Assembly: GCF_000384475.1 (NCBI RefSeq)
Contig: NZ_ARWB01000001.1
Coordinates: forward strand, 3,934,501 to 3,998,500
From: Methylopila sp. M107
GTDB taxonomy: Bacteria > Pseudomonadota > Alphaproteobacteria > Rhizobiales > Methylopilaceae
DNA length: 64,000 nt
Direction: 5' to 3'
In this document: positions 18,402-26,682 of the stretch, piece after piece
Numbering within the stretch: the stretch's first letter is position 1
How the letters are laid out: the number at the start of each line of letters is the position of its first letter
The notes under the pieces: model-generated
The model's input: only the letters and a program-made list of their open reading frames with translations
What the model was told of the DNA's origin: nothing
The model's database searches: none
Made by a program: the position numbers and the translations under genes

Positions 18402-18743
18402 TCAAGCCTCATCGTCGTGGCGCGCCTTGTAGTGCTCGACGAGTTCAGCGCTCAAAGTCGCCAGCGCGTTCCGTTCGGCTTTGCTGAGATTATCCTTGGC
18501 GCCCTTGCCGTAGATCGTGATTAGAAAGGCTGGAATCCGCGGGCCGCTGAAAAAGGTGATCAGGTGGTAGCCGCCGCTCTTGCCGCCGCCCGGCTTCGCC
18601 ACCTGGACCTTCCGGCATCCGCCGGTTCCAGCGATGGCGACGCCTGCTTCCGGATCCATCGCGATCATGTCGACGATCGTGGCGACTTCCGACCTCGAGA
18701 GACCCTCGCGCTCGCAGGCTCGAATGAAGGTCGAAAGCTGCAC
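18402..18743 (-). CDS. higB: RelE/HigB-type toxin
   Basis: 113 aa. 'GGYHLITFFSGPRIPAFLITIYGKGAKDNLSKAE' matches the core of the RelE/ParE-superfamily toxins paired with XRE antitoxins, which act as ribosome-dependent mRNA nucleases. The likely start is GTG 18743; there is no good Shine-Dalgarno sequence and the predicted promoter lies close, so the leader is short. The upstream dyad TACGGGT-C-ACCCGTA fits autoregulation. Confidence 0.85.
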   Translation of the reverse strand: MQLSTFIRACEREGLSRSEVATIVDMIAMDPEAGVAIAGTGGCRKVQVAKPGGGKSGGYHLITFFSGPRIPAFLITIYGKGAKDNLSKAERNALATLSAELVEHYKARHDDEA

Positions 18744-18757
18744 GATCGACTGGATGG

Positions 18758-18787
18758 CGAATAGTACGGGTCACCCGTATCAGTCAA
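18758..18787 (-). promoter_or_regulatory. higBA promoter with palindromic operator
   Basis: Reading the minus strand: TTGACT (plus 18782-18787) as -35 and CTATTC (18758-18763) as -10 with a 17-bp spacer; TACTAT one base pair group further upstream is another candidate. The perfect dyad TACGGGT-C-ACCCGTA (18765-18779) fills the spacer, so a bound HigA would block polymerase. Confidence 0.65.
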
Positions 18788-19644
18788 TGCGAGACGGGGG
18801 TGGCTTCCAGTGGCTTGTCGCTGGAGCCGCCTTTTGAAGCGGGCTCCGCGAGAGGCTCGACGAGCCTCGCCTCGACCACGTAGCGCAGCGGTCCGCGGGC
18901 GGCGGCCTCGAACGGGAAACAGGTGACGAGCGCGAGGTTCTTGCCCGAAGCGCGCGGATCGAGCCCGGACTGGTCCCACCGCACGACGCGCGCGCCCTCG
19001 ACGCGGAAGCGCGCCGTCGCGCCGTCGGCGCGGCGCACCGTGATCTCGTCGCCGGCCTTCACGTCCTTCAAGAACGCGAAATGGGTGTCGCGATGCGCGG
19101 CGTAGATCGCCGTGCCGCGCTCGCCGGCCTGCGGGCTGCCGTCGAGATGGCCCGGCCCGAAGGCGAGGGCCGCGCCGCTCGCGCCGGCGAGCGCGACGAC
19201 GCTCCGGCCAAGGCGCGGGACCTCGATGCGCGCGACCGGCCAGGTGTCGGCCCAGCTCCAGGCTTTTACGGGCGCGCCCGTCGCGAGGCTCTGGCTAAAG
19301 GCGCGTTCGAGCAGGACCTGGGCGAGCGCCGCCTTGGCGTGGATGTAGGCGCCCTGGCCGATGAGGATGAGGCCGGCGAGCGCGAGCAGGGCGACGAGGG
19401 CGGTTCGGAGGGACGGCCGACGCCTGGGCGCGACGGGGACCGCCCCTTCTCCCGCTTGCGGGAGAAGGTAAGGATGAGGGGCCCTGACGCCGCCCTCGGC
19501 AAGCGGCGACCTCCCGCTTGGGACGCGGTCCTCCCGAGAGCCTCGGCGCTGAAGGCCCTCACCCTTACCCTCTCCCGCTGGCGCGGGAGAGGGGGGCAGG
19601 ACCGTCGCGCTTGGTTCATCGACGCTGTGGGCGGCGACTCTCAC
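18784..19644 (-). CDS. class GN sortase with repeat-derived N-terminus
   Basis: 286 aa transpeptidase of the proteobacterial class GN sortases, which anchor the substrate encoded next to them. The catalytic His lies in YAAHRDTHFAF (about residue 186) and the Cys in LVTCFPF (about residue 240), with a later Arg. A membrane anchor is at about residues 76-97 (TALVALLALAGLILIGQGAY). The only possible start in frame is GTG 19644, overlapping the substrate stop as GTGA. Residues about 16-68 are encoded by a palindromic repeat, with telltale peptide 'APAGEGKGEG' and 'PHPYLLPQAGEGAVPV', so the protein carries an unusual extra cytoplasmic segment. Confidence 0.88.
   Translation of the reverse strand: MRVAAHSVDEPSATVLPPSPAPAGEGKGEGLQRRGSREDRVPSGRSPLAEGGVRAPHPYLLPQAGEGAVPVAPRRRPSLRTALVALLALAGLILIGQGAYIHAKAALAQVLLERAFSQSLATGAPVKAWSWADTWPVARIEVPRLGRSVVALAGASGAALAFGPGHLDGSPQAGERGTAIYAAHRDTHFAFLKDVKAGDEITVRRADGATARFRVEGARVVRWDQSGLDPRASGKNLALVTCFPFEAAARGPLRYVVEARLVEPLAEPASKGGSSDKPLEATPVSH
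19441..19600. repeat. REP-like composite repeat inside the sortase coding sequence
   Basis: Arms CTTCTCCCGCTTGCGGGAGAAGG (at about 19449-19471; core CTCCCGC / GCGGGAG) and CCTCTCCCGCTGGCGCGGGAGAGG (about 19572-19596) belong to the same family as intergenic copies at 23733 and 38725. The reading frame stays open throughout. Confidence 0.8.
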
Positions 19645-21968
19645 GCGGTCCTCCGGCGCGTCGGGCGGATGACCAGCAGGCCGATCGCCATCAGCAGCAG
19701 GGCGAGCCCGGCGAGCATCTTCATCTCCGCGTCCGTCGCGGTCTGCGGCAGCGGGGCCTGTGCCTGGACGGCGCGGGTGGCCGCGGGCGCCGGCTTCTGC
19801 GCGACGCCGCTATAGGCGACCTTCATCAGCCCTTCCGCCTCGGCCTTGCGCATCTCGGGCGGCGCAAGCTCCGAACCCGGCTGCGGGCCGAACACCTTGT
19901 CGAAGTCCCAGCCGGCGGGGAGGTTCAGCGGCACGTCCGCGCGGGTCAGCCTCTCGCCGGCCGGACGACGCGGGGTCTGGTCGACCGCGACGAGGCTGGT
20001 CAGCCGCGTCGTCAGCTGATGCTCGAGCGCGAGCTTGAGGATCGCAGCGTCAGCGGCTTCCGGCTTCAGCTCGCGCAGAGTCTGCGCCACCTCGACGTCG
20101 TCGATCTTGCGCCGCGCCCAAAGCTTCGACACGCCCGCGCCGTCCGCTGCTTTCGCAAGGTCAAGCGTCGCCACCCACGGCGTGTCGCCGATCATGCCCG
20201 AGAGCGTCAGCGCGCCCTTGGCGTCCTTGAGCTTCGCCGCGAACACCAGCGGCTCGCCGCGATAGAGGTCGGGGAGGATCTTGGGCGTCATGTCGGCGAC
20301 GCCGCTCGCGAACTTCGCCCCGAGGCCGGTCGCGACCGGGCTCTCGAGCTTGGCGAACAGCTCGCGCATCCGGGCGTCGACCTCATCGGTTCCGCCGATA
20401 TGCGTGAAGGTCCCCCGGCCGAGTTCCGCCGCGCGGGTCATCAGGTAGCTGTTCGGGGCCGAGCCGATGCCGACCATGAAGAGCCTGGAGCGGCCGCGAT
20501 TGGCGCCGATCGCTTCGAACATGCGCTGCTCGTCGCCGATCGCGCCGTCGGTCAGGAACACGATCTGCCGGATGAAGCGCTGGTCGGACGGCCGCGGGTC
20601 GAACAAGGCGGCCTTCAGCGGCGGCAGCATTTCCGTGCCGCCATTGGCCGAAAGGCTCGACACGAAGCTCTTCGCGCGGGCGACGTTCGAGGGACTGGCC
20701 TCGACCGTGTCCATGAACAGCCGCTCCATCGTGTCGTCGAAGCGGATCACGTCGAAGCGGTCGGCGGGGGTGAGGCGGTCGAGCGCGAAGATCAGGCTGT
20801 CCTTGGCCTGCTGCATCGAGGGGCCGGACATCGAGCCCGAATTGTCGATCACGAAGATCGACTCGCGGGGCCGCTTCTCTTCGCTCGGCTGCACGGCCGG
20901 CGGCGTCACGTAGCCGATGACGTAGTCGTCCGAGCCGATCCGCTCCTTGAACAGGCCGATCGAGGGGGTGGGGCCCGCCTTCGGCGTCCAGGTCAGCTCG
21001 AAGTCGCGGTCCGCGGGCACGTCCTCGTCGTCGAGCGCGACGATGCGGCGCTCCTCGTCGAGGACCTGCTCCTTCAGCCGATGCGTCGCGCTCGCGACCT
21101 CGCCCAGCCTGAAGCCGGCGTTGAGCCGGACCGTGATGGTGACCGGGTTGGTCGGCGCGACCTTGCGCGGGTCGTTGACGGGCGGCGAGATGCGGTCGCG
21201 GTCCGGAACCGGGTCGTTGCCGCCGGCCTGAGTCACGCCCCAGCCGCGCTCGTCCATCGAGACGGTCTGGATCATGGGCGCCGGCATGTAGCGCGGCGCG
21301 ACCACAAGCGGGATCCGGAGCGACATGCGCTCCTCGACCTGGGCCGCGGGCGCCTGGAACTCCATCTGCACCACGATGGTCTCGCCCGGGCCGATATTGG
21401 CGACCGAGTTGGTGAAGAGGTTCGGCCGCTCCTGCTCGACGAGCGCCGCGGTCTTGCCGTCGGCCTTGGCCTCCTCATAGACGCGCTTGGCTTCCTGCCG
21501 CTCCTTGACGTCGGCGACGATGACGCGGTCGCCGACCACGAGCTTCATCGTGTCGACCGCGCCCTTGTCGGGCAGCGGGTAGACATAGACGCCCTCGACC
21601 CAGCCGTCGGTCGGGTTGGTGAAGGCCTGGGTGACGCGGGTGCGGATCGTCGGGCCCGAGACCGTGACGTCATAGTCGGTCTTGACGCGCGGGGCCTCGA
21701 CATACTTGCCGGGCTCCGAACCGCGGAACAGCAGCGAGCCCGACTTCATGTCGCCGGGCGTGACGAAGGCGAGGGTCTGCGCCGCCGCCCTGACGGCGGT
21801 CTCGGCGCTGGCCGCGACGGTCGCGGCGACGAGGCCGCCGACGCTCGCGACGAACAGCAGCGTCAGGGCGAGAAGCTGGGCGAGGAAGCGGCGCACCGGC
21901 GGCGCGGCCTGCTCGTGGACGGCGCCGTCCGCGCGCAGCGGCGGCAGGTCGATCTGGGCGTAGGACAT
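19641..21968 (-). CDS. sortase-anchored VIT/VWA surface protein (marine proteobacterial sortase target type)
   Basis: 775 aa. After a cytoplasmic start and a hydrophobic segment (RFLAQLLALTLLFVASVGGL) comes a VIT domain (about residues 75-200) and a VWA domain (about 360-530) with an intact MIDAS motif DNSGSMS. The C-terminus has a sorting signal: LPQTA, a hydrophobic helix (MLAGLALLLMAIGLLVI) and RPTRRRT. It is the expected substrate of the overlapping sortase gene. VIT/VWA proteins suggest protein binding or adhesion, but the ligand is unknown. Confidence 0.92.
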   Translation of the reverse strand: MSYAQIDLPPLRADGAVHEQAAPPVRRFLAQLLALTLLFVASVGGLVAATVAASAETAVRAAAQTLAFVTPGDMKSGSLLFRGSEPGKYVEAPRVKTDYDVTVSGPTIRTRVTQAFTNPTDGWVEGVYVYPLPDKGAVDTMKLVVGDRVIVADVKERQEAKRVYEEAKADGKTAALVEQERPNLFTNSVANIGPGETIVVQMEFQAPAAQVEERMSLRIPLVVAPRYMPAPMIQTVSMDERGWGVTQAGGNDPVPDRDRISPPVNDPRKVAPTNPVTITVRLNAGFRLGEVASATHRLKEQVLDEERRIVALDDEDVPADRDFELTWTPKAGPTPSIGLFKERIGSDDYVIGYVTPPAVQPSEEKRPRESIFVIDNSGSMSGPSMQQAKDSLIFALDRLTPADRFDVIRFDDTMERLFMDTVEASPSNVARAKSFVSSLSANGGTEMLPPLKAALFDPRPSDQRFIRQIVFLTDGAIGDEQRMFEAIGANRGRSRLFMVGIGSAPNSYLMTRAAELGRGTFTHIGGTDEVDARMRELFAKLESPVATGLGAKFASGVADMTPKILPDLYRGEPLVFAAKLKDAKGALTLSGMIGDTPWVATLDLAKAADGAGVSKLWARRKIDDVEVAQTLRELKPEAADAAILKLALEHQLTTRLTSLVAVDQTPRRPAGERLTRADVPLNLPAGWDFDKVFGPQPGSELAPPEMRKAEAEGLMKVAYSGVAQKPAPAATRAVQAQAPLPQTATDAEMKMLAGLALLLMAIGLLVIRPTRRRTA

Positions 21969-22138
21969 GTGCGAGGTTTCCCCTAGTGGGAGGCGTGGTC
22001 ATCCCTGCCTCCTGGATCGACCCGTTCGTGTCCCGGCGACACGGTATGGTTCATCCTTGATTGGCTAAGCGTCGCCTTGCCCCTCACGGCGATCCGCCGT
22101 TATGTGAGGAATTGTACGGGGTCGTGCGGGGAGCGGCG

Positions 22139-22930
22139 GTGGCGTCCGGACCGGTCGAGACGAACGAGGACCTCGCAGGTCCCGAGAAGGACCTCGGCGG
22201 CGCCGAAAGCGGCATGATCGCCGACGCGGTCCGCGAGGAGCTGGCGCGCCGCCGCATGTCCCGGCAGGGGCTGGCGGACCTCGCCAAAATCTCGATCTCG
22301 ACGCTCGAAAAGGCGCTCGCGGGCAGCCGCCCTTTTACGCTCGCGACGACGGTGCGCCTTGAGGAAGCCCTCGGCCGCCGTCTGCGCGGCATCGCGCCCG
22401 ACACCACCGCCCGCTCGCCGGCCGCCGCCGGCTTCGCGCCGCCGGAGCTCGGCTCCTATTCGCGGCCCGGCATGTCGTGGATCGAGGGCGCCTATCTCAC
22501 GCTGCGCCCGTCCTTCGGCGATCCGGAGGCGATCTACGCCTACCGCACCGACATCTCATGGTCGGACGAGAATGCGCGCATGATCTTTCGCGAGAGCGAG
22601 CGGCTCGACGCGGCGTTCACCCAGTTCGGCGAGGTCTCGGCCCCGCACCAGTCGGGCCACATCTACCTTGTGACCAACCGGCACGGCCAGCACCGGCTCG
22701 TGGTGCTGTCGCGCCCGACCATCGAGGGCGCGATGTACGGCGTGCTGCTGACCCTGCAGTCCGGCCGCGGCTCGCAGCTCGCGCCGGTCGCGACCCCGAT
22801 CGCGATGGCGCCGCTGAAGCGCGGCGAGACCGCGCCCGCCGGCCGCATCACACGGCGCGACGCCGGCTTCGAGCGGTGCCGGCGGGAGCTCGACCGCGTG
22901 AAGGGCGACGGGTTCGCGGTGCTGCTGTAG
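22139..22930 (+). CDS. helix-turn-helix regulator with C-terminal ligand-like domain
   Basis: 263 aa from GTG 22139, supported by GGGGAG five bases upstream; an earlier TTG (22061) would add 26 residues. Residues about 28-80 form an XRE-like HTH (VREELARRRMSRQGLADLAK and STLEKALAGSR). The C-terminal 150 residues (SWIEGAYLTLRPSFGDPEAI, 'GHIYLVTNRHGQHRLVVLSRP') are a conserved all-beta type region of unknown ligand. It is divergent from the sortase substrate gene, so control of that locus is possible but not shown. Confidence 0.75.
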   Translation: MASGPVETNEDLAGPEKDLGGAESGMIADAVREELARRRMSRQGLADLAKISISTLEKALAGSRPFTLATTVRLEEALGRRLRGIAPDTTARSPAAAGFAPPELGSYSRPGMSWIEGAYLTLRPSFGDPEAIYAYRTDISWSDENARMIFRESERLDAAFTQFGEVSAPHQSGHIYLVTNRHGQHRLVVLSRPTIEGAMYGVLLTLQSGRGSQLAPVATPIAMAPLKRGETAPAGRITRRDAGFERCRRELDRVKGDGFAVLL

Positions 22931-23034
22931 GCGGTCGCGCTCTCGGCCGCGCGGGCGGTTCGATTGGCCAACTTCAAGCCTCACGCTATGATTGCGTCAC
23001 GCGCCGCGAGCGCGCCATTCGGGGCAATCAGACC

Positions 23035-23534
23035 ATGGCTTTTCGTGTCTTCTTCGCGACCTGCGGAGTCGCAGCGCTGCTTTCGTATCCGATGCCGAGC
23101 TGGGCTGACGCCATTGATCCCGAGGCGCGCGCGCTTGCCCGCAGCTTATGGACGCCACCATCACTGGAGAACTAGTGGAGAGTGTGGTTGCACAGAGTTG
23201 GCCGCCGATGCAGGCGGTGATTCTGCAGGCGTCGCCCACTCTTCGGAGCGACCAGATCCTTGAGCTCAAGCAAGAATATGTGCGTTTGATGAACGAGGAG
23301 ATGAAGTCTTCGATGTCCGACACGCCCGATATTTACGCCAAGTATTTCACTCTTCAGGAGCTGAAGGACATGATGGCGTTCTACCAGACCGACACGGGCA
23401 AGAAGACGTTAGCGGTGATGCCGGCGATGATGGGCGAGTTGATGCAAAAGTCCGGGGCCCGCATGCCGGGAATGATGCAGGCCCTGATGACTCGGTTCAG
23501 GGATATTCTCAGCCAGAAGGGCATCAAGCTCTAA
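23035..23534 (+). pseudogene. DUF2059 secreted protein split by a frameshift
   Basis: The first reading frame from ATG 23035 encodes a signal peptide (MAFRVFFATCGVAALLSYPM, cleavage near SWA) and DPEARALARS, then runs to a stop at 23173-23175. The DUF2059 domain (MDATITGELVESVVAQSW ... YFTLQELKDMMAFYQTDTG ... GELMQKSG) continues in another frame from about 23145 to 23534. Adding one base near 23144 (AGC-CTT-ATG instead of AGC-TTATG) would restore one 166-residue periplasmic protein. It is therefore a one-base deletion, a sequencing error or, less likely, programmed frameshifting. Both halves are otherwise well preserved, so the event is recent. Confidence 0.75.
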
Positions 23535-23636
23535 GCTGAGACTTCAGCACTGCGAGACTATCGTTCGATCACGCGTCCGCGAGCGGAACCATGTCCTAGG
23601 CTTGGAGTTGACTCGTCACCAGAATGGGAGACGACG

Positions 23637-23720
23637 ATGCTCAAAGGCGGATTGTTGTGGCTGATCGGAATTCCGATCCCGGTCATCATCGTGCTGTGGC
23701 TGCTCGGCGTGTTTCACTAA
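23637..23720 (+). CDS. 27-residue single-helix membrane peptide
   Basis: ATG 23637 preceded by GGGAG at a good distance encodes MLKGGLLWLIGIPIPVIIVL followed by WLLGVFH. This is a hydrophobic helix with a Gly-Ile-Pro-Ile-Pro break. Very similar tiny peptides (LLWLIGIPIPxxxLLWL) are common and unstudied in Rhizobiales genomes, from memory. Too short for standard gene calling, but the ribosome-binding site and clean helix support expression. Confidence 0.6.
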   Translation: MLKGGLLWLIGIPIPVIIVLWLLGVFH

Positions 23721-23732
23721 GCCAAGGCTACT

Positions 23733-23871
23733 TCCCTTCTCCCCTCGCGGGAGAAGGTGGCCTCGGCGAAGCCGAGGTCGGATGAGGGGGCGTTTCAGGC
23801 TCGAGCGCGATCTTTCGGACAGCGCACGATCCTGAAACGCCCCCTTACCCTCACCCGCGAGGGGAGAGGGG
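23733..23871. repeat. REP-like composite repeat
   Basis: Outer arms CTTCTCCCCTCGCGGGAGAAGG and CTCACCCGCGAGGGGAGAGG surround a perfect 14-bp inner stem, 23786-23799 with 23831-23844 (GGGGGCGTTTCAGG). It lies between the small peptide gene and the convergent ABC permease gene and could terminate both. Confidence 0.75.
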
Positions 23872-23894
23872 ACTTGAGGCGTTCCGCAAAGCCG

Positions 23895-26495
23895 TCACAG
23901 GCTCCGCAAATGCCGCGCCGGCTTCTCGCCGAGAACGCGCCAGCTGCCGGCAAGGCCGAGCAGGATCGTGACCGTGAGCGCCCCGAGCGCCGCGAGGCCA
24001 GCGCCCGGCAGATCGAAGGCGAAGTCGATCTTCATGACGTCGGTCGTGACGAACCACGCCCCGAGCGAGCCGACGGCGAGGCCGAACACGGCCGTCACCA
24101 GTCCAAGCAGCGCGTATTCCGCCGCGAAGGCCGCGATCAGCCGCCGCCGCGTCGCGCCCAGCGTCTTCAGGATCACCGCCTCATAGACCCGCCGGCGATG
24201 GCCGGCCGCGAGCGCGCCGGCGAGCACCAGCATGCTGGAGACCAGCGTCACCCCGCTCGCGACCCGGATCGCGACCGCGAGGTTCTCGACCACCTTCGAG
24301 ACCGAGGTCAGCGCGTCCTTCACCCGGATCGCGGTGACGGCCGGGAAGGCGCGGGTGACGTCCCGCATCAGCGCGAATTCCTTTGCGTCCGAGCCGCCGT
24401 CCGCGAACGAGACGGTGGCGAGGTTCATGTAGGGCGCGCCCGCGAAGGCGTTGGGCGAGAACACCATGAAGAAGTTGATGCCGAGCGTCTCCCAGTGCAC
24501 CTCGCGCAGGTTCGCGACCTTGGCGGTGATGATCCGGCCGAGCACGTTGATCCCGACCTCGTCGCCGACCTTTAGGCCGAGCCCCTGCGCGAGCCGCATC
24601 TCGAACGAGATCAGCGGCGGGCCGGCATAGTCCGGCGCCCACCACTCGCCCTCGACGATCGTCGTGCCCTTGGGCGGTTCGGTCGCGAAGGTGACGCCGC
24701 GATCGCCTTTCAGCAGGCCGCGGAACTCCGGATCGATCGAATTCTCGTCGACCGGCTTGCCTTTCAGCGTCGCGAACGAGCCGCGCAGCATCGGCACGCT
24801 TTCGAGCGTCGCGTCCGGCGCCTTGTCCTTGATCAGGCTCGTGAAGGCGTCGCGGTCCGAGGAGGTCAGGTCGAGGAAGAAGAAGGCCGGCGCCTTTGCG
24901 GGCAGCTCGTTCGACAGCTGCCGGCGGATCGACGAGTCGATCAGGGTCAGCGTCACCAGCAGCGACAGGCCAAGGCCAAGCGACAGCACCACGGAGGGCG
25001 TCAGCGCGCCCGGCCGGTGCATGTTGGCGAGCGCGAGCTTCAGCTCGACCGACTTCGGACGCGGCGCGCGCGCCGCCGCCCACATGATGCCCCAGGCGAC
25101 GAGCCTGAGCGCCACGAATGTGGCGGCGGTCGCGACCACGAAGATGGTCGCGATGCGCTTGTCATAGGCGGCGTAGACCGCGAGCCCGCAGAGCGCGGTC
25201 GCGAGGGCCAAGGTCGCCGCGATATAGGCGAGGCGCGGGCGCCGCGTCTCGGGCGCGACCTGCTCGCGGAACAGCGCCGCGACCGGCACGTCATGCGCGC
25301 GGCCGAGCGGCCAGACCGCGAAGGCGAGCGTCGTCAGCGCGCCATAGGCGCCCGCGAGCAGGAGTTCTCGCGGGAAGAACGAGGGCTCGATCGGCAGCGG
25401 CAGCACGTTTCTGAGCGCCGCGACCGCCGCGAAGGGCAGGGCGGCGCCGACGGCGAGGCCGATCGCGACGCCGAGCGCGCCGAGCGCCGCGACCTCGATC
25501 AGGTGGATGAAGAACACCGTGCGGCCCGAGGCGCCGACGCTCTTCAACGTCGCGATGGTCTCGCGCTTGCGGTCGACGAAGGCCGACACCGCGTTCGCGA
25601 CGCCGACGCCGCCGACGATCAGCGCGGCGAGGCCGACGATCGTCAGGAACTGGGTGAAGCGGCCGACATTGCGTTCGAGCGAGGGCGCGGCGTTGAGGCG
25701 CGAGCGCGTGTTGAAGCCGGCCTCGGGCGCCTCCTTCTCCACGCTCGCCAGCAGGCGCGACACCGCCGCGTCGTCGCGCGCGCCGTCGGGCAGGGCGACC
25801 CGGTAGGAGTAGCGCACCAGGCTGCCCGGCTGGACCAGTCCGGAGGCGTTCAGCGCGTCGAGCGACACCAGCATGCGCGGCCCGAAGCCGACGCCCTCCG
25901 AGAGCCGGTCCGGCTCGCGCGTCAGGCCCGCGCGGACGTCGACCTCGAGATTGCCGACGGTCAGCCGGTCGCCGACCTTGAGGCCGAAGCGGGCGAGCAC
26001 GGCCGGATCGACCACCGCGCCGAAGCGCCCGTCCTTCTGCGCCAGCGCTTCGTTCATCGGCAGCGCAGGGTCGAGCTCGGCCTTGCCGATCATCGGCCAT
26101 GCGCCGTCTACGGCCTTCAGTTCGACCAGCGTCGCCTCTCCGGAAGCGACCCGCGCCATGGCGCGCAAGGTCGCGACTTCGGACACCCGGCCCTTGCGTT
26201 CGAGCAGCGCGCGCTGCTCCGCCGTCGCTTGCTGGTGGTGGACCGAGAAGGCGGCGTCGCCGTCGAGGATCGATCGGCCCTCGCGCTGGAGGCCTTCGGT
26301 CAGGCCGCGCGCGAGCGAGCCGACGCCCGCGATCGCCGCGACGCCGAGCGCAAGGCACAGCAGGAACACGACGAAGCCCTGCACGCCGCCTCGGAGTTCC
26401 CGCGCGGCGAGGCGGAGCGTGACGGGGAGGCGGGAGCCGCCGGCGCCGCGCCTGGAGGCTGCGGCGCCAGTCTGGGACACATCGGAGGAAGTCAA
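23895..26495 (-). CDS. ybbP: ABC transporter permease, FtsX/YbbP type
   Basis: 866 aa with an N-terminal membrane anchor (about residues 35-60), a large periplasmic domain, and two FtsX-type membrane blocks (about 280-420 and 740-860), the layout of YbbP. Together with the downstream ATPase it would form a YbbAP-like MacB-superfamily mechanotransducer or exporter. The start is TTG 26495 with AGGAGG nine bases upstream. The substrate is unknown; linkage to tesA is conserved in many proteobacteria. Confidence 0.9.
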   Translation of the reverse strand: MTSSDVSQTGAAASRRGAGGSRLPVTLRLAARELRGGVQGFVVFLLCLALGVAAIAGVGSLARGLTEGLQREGRSILDGDAAFSVHHQQATAEQRALLERKGRVSEVATLRAMARVASGEATLVELKAVDGAWPMIGKAELDPALPMNEALAQKDGRFGAVVDPAVLARFGLKVGDRLTVGNLEVDVRAGLTREPDRLSEGVGFGPRMLVSLDALNASGLVQPGSLVRYSYRVALPDGARDDAAVSRLLASVEKEAPEAGFNTRSRLNAAPSLERNVGRFTQFLTIVGLAALIVGGVGVANAVSAFVDRKRETIATLKSVGASGRTVFFIHLIEVAALGALGVAIGLAVGAALPFAAVAALRNVLPLPIEPSFFPRELLLAGAYGALTTLAFAVWPLGRAHDVPVAALFREQVAPETRRPRLAYIAATLALATALCGLAVYAAYDKRIATIFVVATAATFVALRLVAWGIMWAAARAPRPKSVELKLALANMHRPGALTPSVVLSLGLGLSLLVTLTLIDSSIRRQLSNELPAKAPAFFFLDLTSSDRDAFTSLIKDKAPDATLESVPMLRGSFATLKGKPVDENSIDPEFRGLLKGDRGVTFATEPPKGTTIVEGEWWAPDYAGPPLISFEMRLAQGLGLKVGDEVGINVLGRIITAKVANLREVHWETLGINFFMVFSPNAFAGAPYMNLATVSFADGGSDAKEFALMRDVTRAFPAVTAIRVKDALTSVSKVVENLAVAIRVASGVTLVSSMLVLAGALAAGHRRRVYEAVILKTLGATRRRLIAAFAAEYALLGLVTAVFGLAVGSLGAWFVTTDVMKIDFAFDLPGAGLAALGALTVTILLGLAGSWRVLGEKPARHLRSL

Positions 26496-26512
26496 ACGCG
26501 AACGCCTCCTGT

Positions 26513-26653
26513 TCCCCTCCCCCTTTCGGGGAGGGGTGAGGGGTGGGGGTGGTTCAGAACGGAGCGCAGACGACGCCGGCGATCGACGCGCGGCCGCGTC
26601 GTTTTATCCGGCACCACCCCCCACCCTAACCCTCCCCCGCAAGGGGGGAGGGG
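26513..26653. repeat. REP-like composite repeat between ABC genes
   Basis: Arms around CCCCTCCCCCTTTCGGGGAG and CCTCCCCCGCAAGGGGGGAG flank a 70-bp centre. It separates the ATPase gene (upstream) from the permease gene within one presumed operon and could lower downstream expression. Confidence 0.75.
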
Positions 26654-26682
26654 ACGCGCCGCGCGCTGCATCGACAGGGCGC

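Noticed and set aside
22477-23034. Upstream in-frame extension of the DUF2059 signal-peptide frame across the HTH regulator gene
   Set aside because: That part is an out-of-frame shadow of the regulator; a signal peptide begins exactly at ATG 23035.
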